Origin: Siphonodentalium dalli | Lineage: Eukaryota; Mollusca; Scaphopoda; Gadilida; Siphonodentaliidae | Assembly (NCBI GenBank): GCA_032622095.1 | Contig: CP136069.1 | Coordinates: forward strand, 47,780,194 to 47,844,193 | Reading direction: 5' to 3' | Length of the DNA: 64,000 nucleotides | Shown here: in pieces, positions 12,105 through 22,981 of the stretch | Numbering within the stretch: the first letter of the stretch is position 1 | How the letters are laid out: each line of letters opens with the position of its first letter | The notes under the pieces: model-generated | What the model saw: only the letters and a program-made list of their open reading frames with translations | Database searches by the model: none | What the model was told of the DNA's origin: nothing | Position numbers and translations under genes: made by a program

Positions 12105-12470
12105 TTTCTGACCCGTTCTGACAGGGAACGTTTTAACATTGAACGACCACGGCATGGAATATATTTCTTTGTTAATACTTGTTTCGCAATAATCTAATTC
12201 ACATTAGGGGGTGGTCCCAGCTCCAGATTGCATGCCTTTATGTGACTTTTGTGAGCCGACATGCAAAAATTACCCCGGATAAATTTCTTAACTGTAAGCG
12301 TCTCAACGCAAAATTTCCCACAAGGTCACCAAAGTTGTGCAATTCCAACGCGCGTTATTTGTTCAAAACTTCAAAAAGTTCCCATGTTTTGCACTGGTGG
12401 AATATGATCTCTACGGGCGTTAGCCAGAGTAGAGATTCGTGGCATGATTTAGCAAACCTGGATATAATGT
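12105..12470. mobile_element. half-copy of the TIR element seen at 41641-42172
   Basis: CAGGGAACGTTTTAACATTG, CACATTAGGGGGTGGT, CTGGTGGAATATGATCTC and the final GGCATGATTTAG match the reverse complement of about 41640-42050. Only one arm is retained. It abuts a PIP5KL1-like terminal exon, as the other copy abuts an internal exon of the main gene. Confidence 0.65.
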
Positions 12471-12481
12471 ACCGTACCAGT

Positions 12482-12740
12482 TCACGTCACTCTGTCAGAT
12501 ATCAACTTCACAAATATGCCACAGTAAATGCCCGGATGAACCAAAGAATGATTCTGACTTCTATAAATAATAATTTTAGCCACAGAGCCAATTTTCTTTT
12601 TACACGTGTATCTGGCGAATATGTCCAATATATCCACATTGTATCGATACATTCCGCCGCCTATCACGTGCAGATGGTTCGGAACGATGGCTGATTTGAG
12701 GTCACCGAGGGCTGATATCAGGTCAATACTATCAGACCAA
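12482..12740 (-). pseudogene. PIP5KL1-like terminal exon, diverged copy A
   Basis: The minus-strand frame encodes the PIP-kinase C-terminal signature: a MYRYNVDILDIFARYTCKKK segment equivalent to RYYLGIVDIL..Y in the main gene, then HSLVHPGIYCGIFVKLISD and a stop. The upstream sequence ACTTAG|T gives an acceptor in the same phase (one base completing a codon) as the main gene, but its pyrimidine tract is weak. No other exons of a kinase were found nearby. The frame stays open for about 85 codons, so it could be a live 3' exon of a poorly recognised paralogue; a dispersed exon fragment is more likely. Confidence 0.6.
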
Positions 12741-12959
12741 CTAAGTAATATCCTATTTATGAATTATATCGCCTCTTCGTAATAGTGTAATATCGACGAC
12801 TCTTCAACTGAGTGACATCACAAAATAATATCAACACATTATATAGCAATGAGATAGAGTTACTGTTACTGTTGTGATGTCGTAAAAAGATGTTACTCGG
12901 TTTAAGGGAAAATTTAAGTGCTATTCACATAGTTCGATAGCCAGCAATTCTGGGCAAAA

Positions 12960-13350
12960 ATGTCATATCTATATCTATATTTGCGAATGTCTGTATGTCT
13001 GTCTGTGTTCTATAGAAATTCACGGGGACCATCTAGATGGCACCAACGGGTCTAACATGAGTACCTTTTTACGAGGAAGATAATGATGCTGTTTAGAATT
13101 TTCTTTTCTGAAGTGACGATGTTGTTGTCAGGGGCAGAAAATGTGATGGGTAGCAAAAACAAATGCCGCTGATTTCCACCAAACTTATACATAATCATCT
13201 CCATGATATGAGGAATCAAACAATAACAATATTGATAACATTACTTTGGCGTCGATTTCCACCAAATTGATACACACTATTTCCTAATCTAATCGGGCGA
13301 TTTAACGACGCCAAATTGGTGCCGTTTTGGGTCAGGGTTAGAGAGAGGAG
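12960..13350. repeat. repeat units: TCTGTATGTCTGTC head and GATTTCCACCAAACTTATAC units
   Basis: After a CTATATCTATATTTG start and GTCTGTATGTCTGTCTGTG, units of about 100-150 bp begin GATTTCCACCAAA and contain ATCATCTCCATGATAT and GGTGCCGTT. Related units recur at 14200-14400 and 14915-15140 and in copy 2. They look like the repeat tail of an old nonautonomous element. Confidence 0.55.
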
Positions 13351-13623
13351 GAACACTACCATTAATAAAACTGTGATAGTCGCCGTAATACACCAGTTAT
13401 ATTTAGTCATCTCCATAATTCGTTCTAAGGAGTTTCTGGCGTTCAAATTTCACAACCTCACAAATGGTGACCGAATTAAGTAATTTGAACAATTATATCT
13501 TCACAACAACTTATATGGGGACGAGTATCATGGCATTCATATAGTGAGCAAAACAGATACAAAGAAGAAAGCATTAAAAGTATATTTATAATCCTATTTA
13601 AGATATACATATATTCTTGCACA

Positions 13624-13809
13624 ATGAGATACCTTTCTAAAAGAACCAACACGATCGATGGACAACAAAACGTTATAGAGAACTGGAGGTACCATCAGCC
13701 TCCAGTGTACTCGGAAATGTCGACACGGCACTCAGAAAGTGTTTATGACGACAGTGTATGTGTAAAAATCGACACAACTTACCACAGCAAGTGGCTCGGG
13801 CACTTTTGA
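13624..13809 (+). CDS. small open frame spanning the left duplication breakpoint
   Basis: A 61-codon plus-strand frame from ATG to TGA encodes a hydrophilic peptide (QQNVIENWRYHQPPVYSEMS) of unremarkable composition. The duplicated unit starts inside it at about 13765, and copy 2 carries only its 3' end after 25349. I do not recognise it. It may be one exon or a chance frame; there is no splice or homology support. Confidence 0.2.
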   Translation: MRYLSKRTNTIDGQQNVIENWRYHQPPVYSEMSTRHSESVYDDSVCVKIDTTYHSKWLGHF

Positions 13810-14401
13810 AAACACCCACAGCGTCAACAGTTACTGCTGACAGTGTGTCAACTCAAGAATGACTTTGGATTGCCGTTAAAAGCAATATATATTGTACGCG
13901 TTTGGTTGGGCTTTGACATCAGCAATCAAGGTCCCTGCCTTGTTTATACTTAACATCGTTTCGCGAGAAAATGTCGTTCCATTTTCGGAGTGTATGCGTA
14001 TATATAGTTATACTATAGCAGGCTTGCCCGGCATAGTTCCGGTAGGTTAAAAAGGAACCAAACTATTTGGTTAAGAAGGCGCCCCATTCGTGAATTTTCA
14101 ATAATCTCAATTTCAAACTATCCATTTGAATGGAAAAAATCATCCATTATAACCAATGTATGGTGTAGTACTATAACAGCAACTCTTTACCCTCACACAA
14201 TCTATATCTATATTGGCAAATGTCTGTATGTCTGTTATACATAACTTATACATAATCATCCCCATGATATCAGGAGTCTATATCTAATGATACGTAAAGC
14301 TGTCACAAGTGGTGTCATTCGGGTCAGGGGTTGGCTGAAGGGGAAGTGGCACCAAAATTGATAACAATATTTTTAGCCATGATTTCCACCAAATTGATAT
14401 A

Positions 14402-14908
14402 TTTACACACTAAGTGTTGTCATCACTAAATCCAGCATTCTGATTGGTCGGCGCCCACGTGGCTAGTTGCAGTTATTTCTCGGTGAATGCGTAACGCATC
14501 ATAACACCAAGCTAATAACACCATCGATACGTCATTAGGTTTGGAAAGACGAACGCGTAATGCTTTGGGCGCATTTTGACTCGCGCAGGATTGACTTAAT
14601 ACATCATCGGGTTTCAACATGAAGAGAAATTGTTCCTATTAACTTTTGCCAAGGGTGCTATTGGGTATTTTGGGCTGATCTTGTCACGATACACTTTTCG
14701 ATTTAAATATATTTACAAAAGCGGCTTTTTCGCTAAATGTATATAAATATAGGGATTAACTGTCATGTGGACTATTTTTATGGAGATGTAACGGTGAGGT
14801 AAGTGGACATAACTTGTATGTAAAACCCTTCGGGTTTTACACAAGTTATGTCCACTTACCTCACCGTTACATCTCCATAAAAACAGTCCACATGACAGTT
14901 AATCCTTA
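14402..14908 (+). mobile_element. 507-bp hairpin-ended nonautonomous element, copy 1
   Basis: Copy 2 has the uninterrupted site (GATATACATTC near 25978). Here the element starts TTTACACACTAAGTG and ends TTAATCCTTA, with TATA on both sides as the probable duplication. The last ~150 bp fold into a ~75-bp stem (14753-14905) with an AAACCCTTCGGGTTT tip. Further copies lie at 34634-35139 (inverted) and 35543-36049. It has no coding potential. Confidence 0.88.
14753..14905. repeat. long terminal hairpin of the 507-bp element
   Basis: GGATTAACTGTCATGTGGAC pairs with GTCCACATGACAGTTAATCC, and pairing continues inward through GGTGAGGTAAGTGGACATAA. There are very few mismatches. Confidence 0.9.
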
Positions 14909-15804
14909 TATACATTCTTCTCCATGATACGATGAATCTACAATATAATCGTGTGCTTTAAATATGCCAAATTAGTGCCGTTTGGAAGACAAATGGGGAG
15001 GGGTGAAACATTTGACAAGAATTTGTTTATTTGCGATTACCATCAAACTTATACGTAATCATCTCAATAATATCAGGAGTCTAATTGTTTAAATATGTCA
15101 AAAGTGGTGTCATTCGAGCCAGGGGTGCATGGAGGGAGGGTATGTTAGAATAACTCATTATTATAACACCATTTAGTCTGTCTCATTCAAGACATTTTCC
15201 ACAATAAAAGATAAAATTTGTCAAGAGAGATGGAAATGTGTAGAAGGCCTGTTCAAAATAGTGGTCACGGTGTGCAGTTACATATAGTTTCTTCTCAGAT
15301 AAAAGAAATCACAGCCAGTAGCAGATCACTTTTCAGGATCCTAAAATACAGGCATCTAACAAGTGTACATGTATATATGTACGATACAGATGAGTTCTTT
15401 CATTTTTATAGAACAGATCACAGCCTAACATAAAATACTTAAAATCTTACTCTGTGTTCAGAACATGCATGCAGCTGATATATATCAATATTTATTTCAA
15501 ACTGAGAATAATTAGCCAGGATAGCACCATGAATAGAGGAGCACCTGGACATTCCTTTAAAACATCTGTATTTTCATGGTTGTTGAATAGCTAGGTGTCC
15601 TCAAAATATTAGTCTAACCCACAAGATGAATTTATACATCCATATGTAAAACCCATGTGTCGTCTTTTATTTTTACGAACTAATGTGTTTATGATGTTCA
15701 TGTTTTGATCCCAATAAATATATTTTAAAAAACAAACAAACATCAATTCCAACCACTTCGATTGTACAATTTAAAAAATGTTAACGTCTGAACTACGCAT
15801 ATTT

Positions 15805-16022
15805 GTAAATAAATAATTCTTTATTAGTGGGACGAATTAATCGCGATAAACAAAATTACAATCACTCCGACAACTGGTGAGCCACTTCTTATAATCCATG
15901 TAAAAGAATAACGTTTTGTGAATCCATTTGGAGATACAATTTATGAGAATACGTGCAACTTTTGAGTGAGATTATTCTTCATTCCCACCAAATGTCCACA
16001 GCTGAGGGTTTCACACCAATTT
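15805..16022. other. 218-bp segment present in copy 1, absent from copy 2
   Basis: The junction in copy 2 (CATATTTAATTTGG) shows a single ATTT where copy 1 has ATTT at both edges (15801-15804, 16019-16022). This is a microhomology-type deletion in copy 2 or an insertion in copy 1. No transposon ends are seen. Confidence 0.75.
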
Positions 16023-16088
16023 AATTTGGACAACGCCGGGTAACCCTGCTAGTCTAATTAAGAAACCTGGATAATGTCCAGTGTCAGT

Positions 16089-16596
16089 TCACGTCACTCT
16101 GTCAGATATGAACTTCACAAATCTGCTACAGTATATGTCCGGATGAACCAACGAGTGATTCTTACTTCTGTAAATAATAGTTTTAGCCACAGAGCATAGT
16201 TTCTTATAAAACGTATATCTGGCGAATATGTCCGATATACCCACATTGTATCGATATACCCCGCAGCCTATCACATGCAGTGGGTTCAGAACGCGCGGAA
16301 GTTCCCGCTGATTGGTTGCAACATTACCCACATTGTCATGTGGTAGAGACATATACACTGACTCGGACCATTCCCGAAAGTTGACGGAGTCTGTCGATTC
16401 ATCGAACCTGCAGCTGTTCGACATCACCCGCTCGGCGTGTTCGATTAAGTGATGTGTCTGCTCCGTGCAATGTTGGGGTGAATTCTGGTTATGGAGTAAG
16501 TTGAAATTCCACACAGTGGTTCGATCCCCGAACGAGTTGTATTCTAAATCTATTCCATAACTGCCGTCATGTCTTATTGCATTATCATTGTCGTCA
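16089..16596 (-). pseudogene. PIP5KL1-like terminal exon, copy B (duplication copy 1)
   Basis: The acceptor TTTTCCAG|T at 16597 and a 168-codon open frame to the stop at 16089 use the same intron phase as the main gene's last exon. The N-terminal 100 residues are polar, as in the variable loop of the family. The C-terminal part reads YRYNVGISDIFARYTFYKK, then HSLVHPDIYCSRFVKFISD, the PIP-kinase C-terminal lobe and membrane-contacting segment. The kinase-core exons were not found between here and 25 kb. The open frame over about 500 bp, with only a few substitutions between copies B and C, could reflect constraint or recent duplication. Confidence 0.65.
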
Positions 16597-17292
16597 CTGG
16601 AAAATACGTCACAAACTGTTTTAAATTAAAAGTACACAATCCGTCCACGTATCACCAGACTCCCACAACAACATTTATTCAAAAGACACTTTAGTTATCA
16701 GAATCAATTACCCAAAAATAATGCTAACCACTGTCCACTCTAGTATAAAATTTTCCAAAACGTGTTATATATCAACATTTTGTTCAACGCAATTTGGTAT
16801 CGAGAGTATGTCTGTCAGCTCGTCGAATATTTGCTAGGCCGCCAAATATTCCAGGTGGTGAAAAATAACAGCTTTCAAAAATCGATATATGATAACACTG
16901 AGCTTTGATGGGTGGGTTCCTCGACTCGAATCAAATATTTATTACACCCGACGCCAAAGAAATAGTTATTTAGAAGCGTTAATTCGGATTATGTATATTT
17001 GATATTAACGTCAGAAATAGGATATTTTACACCATATTATAGGTTGAAACTGTTGTCATTCCTTTATATTTCCTACTCGTAATTATTGGAAAGTTGTGAC
17101 AGTTTACGTGCGGATACATACATTACACTTATTTACGTATCTGTAATCAGGTTTTATTCATGCTAGTAGACATGTTATATGGAACACGCTGGTTACATAT
17201 GAGAATACTATGTGTGTGCATTTGTGATAACATACGTTGGGAAATTTCAACTATAAATCACCATATATGGAAGTTGTAAACCAGACTTGCCC

Positions 17293-17321
17293 GTGCCAAT
17301 GCATTCTCTTATATATGCGAG
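17293..17321. repeat. single hairpin arm H1 (other arm lost)
   Basis: It carries the same arm as the hairpins below (GCCAATGCATTCTC...ATATATGCGAG). In copy 2 the matching site (28550-28619) keeps both arms and about 150 bp more, so copy 1 lost it. Confidence 0.8.
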
Positions 17322-17744
17322 TCTGTATGGGTTAAATTCAACTATAATAGTTAAATTGAGGATTAGACTGTCATGAAAAATTCGTTATTATAGGGCTTGT
17401 TCGGCAAACTAATTTGTATGATTAAATCGGTTTTTGGTGAAATTGTTGTTGATGTTGTTGTTGTTGATGATAATGATACGGGGACAATTGAATCGGATTA
17501 TGTATATTTAAACAAACGAGCTGTATAGTTCTCGACACTTTCTGGGCGGCTCAAATCATCCCATTCGTAATTCTACATTATCTGATTATAGTGCCAGTGG
17601 TGTCAAGTGGACACTATAACACGAGGAGTAACTCTATCCATTATAAACAAACCTGGCTGGTGCTGGAGGACGGATATCAGCACATTCGGAGGAGTATTGT
17701 TTCCCACCGAAGTGTCCCCCCCCCCCCCGGTTGTCTATATGTGA

Positions 17745-18085
17745 TCTAAAAAAACATTTGTATAACCAGACGGGAGCTGCGCTTGTGCAGCATTAAATAC
17801 CATGTGGCAGTGCATTATCTTATGGAGCATTGTTAAACCCTTGTATACTACCTTCATGACGGGAGCTGCGCTGGTGCAGCATTTAATTCCCTGTGCCAGT
17901 GCAATCTCTTATATATGCATATATAAGAGAATGTACTGGCTTATATTTGTCAATGTAAATTTTGTAAGGCCAATGCATTCTCTTATATATGCGAGGGGCC
18001 CTATGTGCGACTCGCATATATACGAGAATGAATTGGCACAGGTTGTTTTGCAAAATGTCAGGACGCTCCATTCATGAAACGGGTA
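17745..18085. mobile_element. hairpin element unit 1 with hairpins H2 and H3
   Basis: Two CGGGAGCTGCGCTNGTGCAGC segments precede H2 (17893-17940, arms back to back around ATATATGCATATAT) and H3 (17968-18037). The unit ends TTTTGCAAAATGTCAGGA...TTCATGAAACGGG. The same outer phrases recur at 18665-18716 and 19661-19921, so these are relatives of one TTAA-associated family. Confidence 0.7.
17968..18037. repeat. palindromic hairpin H3
   Basis: A GCCAATGCATTCTC...ATATGCGAG arm, a ~15-nt GGGCCCTATGTGCGA loop, and a near-perfect complementary arm. Confidence 0.85.
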
Positions 18086-18519
18086 TATATGATCTCAAAA
18101 ACAGTTTTTTTCGCAAAGATATAGAATTCACTGTTAGCATAACAGTAGTGTGTGAAAATGCTACGTTTCAGTCCATGATAATATATTTTACATTGTATTA
18201 TATTGTACAGGTCGCAAACTACGTAGATACATGTAACTTACCACTGATAATCTCCCTTGCTGCGCATGCTCTGTTGTCCCAACATCATAGAGTAAGACCT
18301 GATTCCTAACCTCCTCAGAAATTCGGTGTCGTGTTTCAGTTGCATCATAAACCAGTTACGCTGAGACCCTGTATCAGATCGGTAGTTTTATAAACGCATG
18401 TGAAATACAGTTTGTAAAGAGTGTGCGATAAGCAAAACACTTAACGCCGGGGGACAACAATATAAGCCCCCAGTATGCTTCAATAATTCATGGTGATTTG
18501 TTATCTCCGTGATCTCCCA

Positions 18520-18716
18520 TATGGAGCCTCACATATATGATATATTAGAGAATACATTGGCTAACACTATTTACCTTGGGCGTGTAAGCCAGTGTATTCT
18601 CTTACATATGCGAGGCTCTCTGTGTGAGTCTTGCTTATATAAAATAATGCACTGACGCATGGTCTTTATATGCTGCACCAGCCCAGCTCCCGCCGTGAAC
18701 CCCGTGGAAGGGTTAA
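18520..18716. mobile_element. hairpin element unit 2 with hairpin H5
   Basis: A partial arm (18536-18562) is followed by H5 (18587-18657). The inverted outer phrase TGCTGCACCAGC...AGCTCCCGCCGTGAA then runs to GGAAGGGTTAA. Its terminal TTAA (18713-18716) is also the target of the next element. Confidence 0.65.
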
Positions 18717-19107
18717 CCCTTTACCCAACAGAACGGCCCTGTGCCAATGCATTCTCTTATATATGCGAGTCGACCATAGGTCGCCTCGCATATATAAGAG
18801 AATGCATTGGCTTAACACATTAAAAATTATAAAATTGTTAAAGAATGTAAGAAAAAATGGTAAAAAGTGTTAAAAAAGATTTTTTTTAGGCCAATGCATT
18901 CTCTTATATATGCGAGGCGACCTATGGTCGACTCGCATATATAAGAGAATGCATTGGCACAGGGCATAACTGTAACTATCACAATGTGGTCAAGGAGCCG
19001 GTTCCAATGATATCCATATTTGTATGGTTCTATTGAGACAGACCGAAGATATTTTAGGTTGTTGAAGCTTTATTTGGCCGGTTTTGGCCGGTTTGTTGGG
19101 CAAAGGG
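18717..19107. mobile_element. 391-bp TTAA MITE with two nested hairpins (copy 1)
   Basis: TTAA flanks both sides (18713-18716, 19108-19111). Ends are CCCTTTACCCAACA and TGTTGGGCAAAGGG. Copy 2 has the exact empty site (GGAAGGGTTAACTCTTTC near 30151-30166), proving the boundaries. Inside are hairpins H6 (18742-18811) and H7 (18889-18960). The loop of H6 (TCGACCATAGGTCGC) is the reverse complement of that of H7, so the whole element is also a larger palindrome. It has no ORF. TTAA targeting suggests mobilisation by a piggyBac-type transposase (inference). Confidence 0.92.
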
Positions 19108-19660
19108 TTAACTCTTTCTTTACTGAACACTTATTTGCGAGTATTTCCTTCAAGTTATTTTAAGATGAGAAGTTCAACAAACGACCATATGTTATCCTTA
19201 CTGATAGCTCAACATTTTCCCCTCATGAATAGAAATCATTCTGTCCTTTAATTACTGGTAGTCTGTTTATATTTCCAGATAATTCCTGCAATTGAATAAT
19301 AGTCCAGTGGACTCCAGTCCAATGTACACTTATATTTAAATAGGATAATTAATAATAGTACAGAGAGGGCTAAAATAACTTACGGTAGTGATGAACACTT
19401 TATCTGGATAATTTAGTTTGGTCTAAACTGAAAACTTAGTAGACAATCAGTGAGACAATGTTCTAACAAACTCCATTTCACATTATCAGAGAAGAGAAAT
19501 GTTCAGAGGAAAATATAATAGGGGCGCGTGGCATTACATCATGTTTTGTTCAGCAGACATACTGATATTTAAGATTGTAAACTTCAGGAAAGAGCTCCCT
19601 GTTTTAATATCAAAATAAGAGTTTTGATTATGTGATTTTAACTTCTCAGTATATCTTAAC

Positions 19661-19921
19661 CCTTTCACGGCGAGTGCCTCGCTGGTGCAGCATTAAATAT
19701 ATTGTGCAAATGTATTCTCTTGTATATACGAGTCTCACATAGGGAACCTCGCATATATAAAACAAATGCACTGCATGGCTTACAAGGTCAGTGTAACTAT
19801 TGTTAGGCCAAAGCATTATCTTATAAATGCGAGGCTCCATTTGGGAGACTCGCATATATACGGGAATGCATTGGCACATGGTTTTCGCAAAATTTCAGGA
19901 ATCCAGTCATGGAATGGTTAA
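19661..19921. mobile_element. hairpin element unit 3 with hairpins H8 and H9
   Basis: It starts TTAACCCTTTCACGGCGAG and ends TCATGGAATGGTTAA. It holds H8 (about 19704-19772) and H9 (19805-19877), both with more mismatches than H6/H7. The CTGGTGCAGCATTAA phrase links it to unit 1. It appears to be an older member of the family. Confidence 0.75.
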
Positions 19922-20114
19922 GTAAGTAATCACAACATATACCTATACAAAAGGCTATATTCATTAGTGCTATCTAGAAATTGAGGTCAAACTGAGAACT
20001 ATCTGAAAGTTCATTCTCCTCAGGTAATAATATGCTATAACTTATCAACAAAACTGATTTTCTTTTTAAACGAATATGCATACCAGAATATTCCATTAGT
20101 AAATATTATACATA

Positions 20115-20456
20115 TTGCTGAAATGTGAAGTTGTGAACACTATGTGCGTCTTCAATATAAATGTTATGTGCGTCTTCAATATAAATGTAAGTCAACATTT
20201 GAGACTCTCTTTTGATTCTTCCGGGTTGTTGTGCCTTTCTAATTTTGACGAGGCAAATGCCATCCCATCACTCAGCTATCACATACTACAATGCTTAATT
20301 GATGTATTCAGCGAAGAACGTGGATGGGGGCTTTGTTGTTTTCGGTTACTTTATATTGATGTTATTGTAACAGGATGCTGCGCGCCCCATCCATGCCGAC
20401 ATCTATGGTACATTACTACACCAGACTATAACCGACAATGCACTAAATTGCATTGA
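20115..20456 (+). other. 113-codon frame retained in both copies, not recognised
   Basis: A plus-strand frame with a duplicated MCVFNINV phrase at its start is open in both copies (here and 31161-31502). Composition is Cys- and hydrophobic-rich and matches no family I know. There is no splice or promoter support. Preservation may only reflect recent duplication. Confidence 0.15.
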
Positions 20457-20519
20457 TATATTCCAGTTAGCTAGGATAGAAGTACTAACATAGTGGTGTG
20501 ATCATCGCAACATCGGTTC

Positions 20520-20905
20520 ACATACAGACGATGATACCGATGATGACGATGATGATTGTTATTATTATACGCCTTTATTTCCCACGACGAACGACGGTGA
20601 TGATGATTTATATGATACTACTGAAGATGACAATGTAGACAATTATGACGATATGAACATAGAGTACTTTTGTTGATGGCGATGATGGTGTTGACGATGA
20701 TGATGCTGGTGATGATGGCGATGATGATGACGGCGATGATGGTGATGACGATGATGATGATGATGATGGCGATGGCGATGATGATGATGGCGATGATGGC
20801 GACGATGACGATTGTGGCGACGACGACGACGATGACAACGATGATGATGATGATGATGATTATGATGATGATGATGGCGATAATGCTAATGGTGATGCCT
20901 ATATT
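20520..20905. repeat. GAT/GGCGAT trinucleotide microsatellite
   Basis: Long runs of GATGATGAT with interspersed GGCGAT and GACGAT, densest at 20676-20905. Serine- or methionine-rich frames through it are artefacts of the repeat. Copy 2 (31560-31940) is shorter. Confidence 0.95.
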
Positions 20906-20999
20906 TTTGTTGTATTTTGTGTTAATGAATTTTCATGTTGCACATATTGTGTCTGAACAATAAACCATTACATTAAATATAATATGATCGTACCTGACA

Positions 21000-21800
21000 C
21001 GTAACGGGGCAACCACACGCGGTGCTTCGTCGGATCTAGTTATGCGAAATTTGACCAGATTTGACCTTGAATTTATCGTTTTGAATGTCAATGTCAGGTC
21101 GGGGTTACGAGTTAAGCCGTCCAAAACACTGCCCGGACAAAAGTATCCCTAGCTATCGAATATCGTCGAAATCCGCCACTATTACCCGATTTGATCTTGA
21201 ATCGACCATTTTGAAGATCAAGCATCACACTTTGACCCGTCCAAAACACTTCCCGGACAAACGTACACTTAGGTATCAAGTTTCGTCGAAATCCGTCCGG
21301 AAGTTTTCCCGGCCATAGCTAACAGACACAAGTCACAAACTATACATTAGGTTTTAGCTGGGTACCTGTCTGACGGGCATGTTGGTGAGACGAAATTTGT
21401 TGGCATCCCCATCTACACCAACACCCCCAAAAAATGGTGGAAATCGGCCCAGTGGATACCCAGATACAGTTCAATGTCATTTAAAATCTCAAGTTCACGC
21501 CGCACGGGCATCCGGGTGTGACGGAATTGCTCAGCGCCTGAAACTACCCCCACATACCAAATTTGGTGAAAATCGGCTCAGCGGAGAACTTGAGTTCAAG
21601 TTCATTTGAAGGTCAAGGTCACGCCGCACGGGCAAACGGATATACCCATGTTAGTCCTCAGGTCAAACTACATACCCGTACCAAGTTTCGTCAAAATCGG
21701 TTAGCCGTTTCCGATTCCATCGCGGAAACACACACACACATACATACACACACACCCACACGCACAGACCACAAACTTTCCTCAAATATATAATAGATTC
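21000..21800 (+). repeat. FTTCGTCGAAATC-type tail repeats with CA-rich terminus
   Basis: About four ~100-bp units carry CCGTCCAAAACACT, CGGACAAAAGT, (A/G)TCAAGTTTCGTC(G/A)AAATC and end in ACACACACATACAT...ATATATAATAG. The same family occupies 59375-60300. This resembles the 3' tails of widespread invertebrate nonautonomous elements, but no coding part is present. Confidence 0.7.
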
Positions 21801-22299
21801 TTTATGGAGGTCAAGTTTAAATTGATATCGTACTCCCATGTTTCTGTTCGTCACATACAGACTCGAGTATGTAGGAGCCTCGATACCGGTATATTTCTAA
21901 AGGATAGCTATAAAAGGCCTCTGAATATTGACATGAGCGCGTACATCGCAACACATATCTAGCAAAATGGCCCTTTAAGTGAGATGTCTTTCAACAGAGG
22001 TCAAGGTCGTTTTATGGTCAAGGTCAAGGTCATATAAGCCCCCCACATCAACTTGACAACAAATTTGGTTGAGGCTTAATTCCATCTTGTCCAACGAAGG
22101 CGACCCATGTTATGATGGACATATAATTTGACTTCCTCGCCGCCACCACTGCTCACAAATGATTTCAAATAATAAGCCGCGTTCCGATGTTGAGTGTGAA
22201 TACCTGGCAGCCAGCCAATACTATTCGCGCGACATACAACCGTGAAACAATCCCCCTTGTTAGGGTAGATTGGTTCAATCATTTATCTCGAAGGAATTG

Positions 22300-22981
22300 A
22301 TAAGCGGCTGATATGTCTGTGAGGCCAAATCGTTGCGAGACGGGGACTTATTGAATATGTTGTCCGCCTATTAGGGGGATTTTTCGCTAAGCAATTTGTC
22401 CGGAGGAAAATTACACGCAGCTAAGGCGGGATCGTTATTACAAAACACCATAAGTAAACATCGGCGCAACACACGATGTCGTGCTATACATTGTTGGAAA
22501 GGGTACATCCTTGGCTATTCAACTGTGTTAATTTGATTCTGAAGCAGGCACGTTTGCTTGTGCTATTTTCGCATATATCTTTTGCGAAAACGGTTATAAA
22601 TGCAACCAAGTCTAGTATACTGATGTGGAATCAGTGTTTCCTGCGGAGACCAATTTTTTCTGGATTCTAGCCCACAACACCAAATGACGCAAATGACGTC
22701 ATGGACCATGTCATGACGTCTTCGCTGATTTTATTCAGCTAACCAACGAAATTGGTCAAACGAAACTAATCGATAGGCCAAAATCACGTAGGAATTGTTC
22801 AGAAAAACTAAAGTTGTTAATTTTATAACCATCCCGTTGGTCCACTTCCGATTCTGTGTCACCGTTTCTTTTTGGGATATTATTGTTCCCATGATTCTGT
22901 GCGAAAGCGAAGCGGAAGTCACGTGATTTTTAACCCATTTTTCTTGTCCGGATTTTCATCGCGTCGAAATGCTGTTTCATG
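22300..22981. other. no gene seen inside the 2.08-kb insertion
   Basis: No recognisable frame. CRE-like TGACGTCATGG and CATGACGTCTTC words lie near 22690-22720. Confidence 0.35.

Noticed and set aside
12179-12694. 171-codon plus-strand frame
   Set aside because: It runs antisense over a TIR-element half-copy and the PIP5KL1-like exon; the minus frame carries the recognisable protein motif.
14753-14905. Rho-independent-type terminator
   Set aside because: The hairpin is far too long, lies in a eukaryotic transposable element and is repeated at three sites.
16518-16540. GGTTCGATCCCCGAAC resembling a tRNA B box
   Set aside because: It lies in the coding frame of the terminal exon, and no A box or cloverleaf surrounds it.
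17293-19877. CRISPR-like array of repeats
   Set aside because: The repeats are palindromic arms with irregular spacing in a eukaryotic context, with no uniform spacers or cas genes.
20608-20963. Serine-rich (minus) and methionine-rich (plus) open frames
   Set aside because: They are translations of the GAT microsatellite in different frames; the same occurs at 31687-32015.
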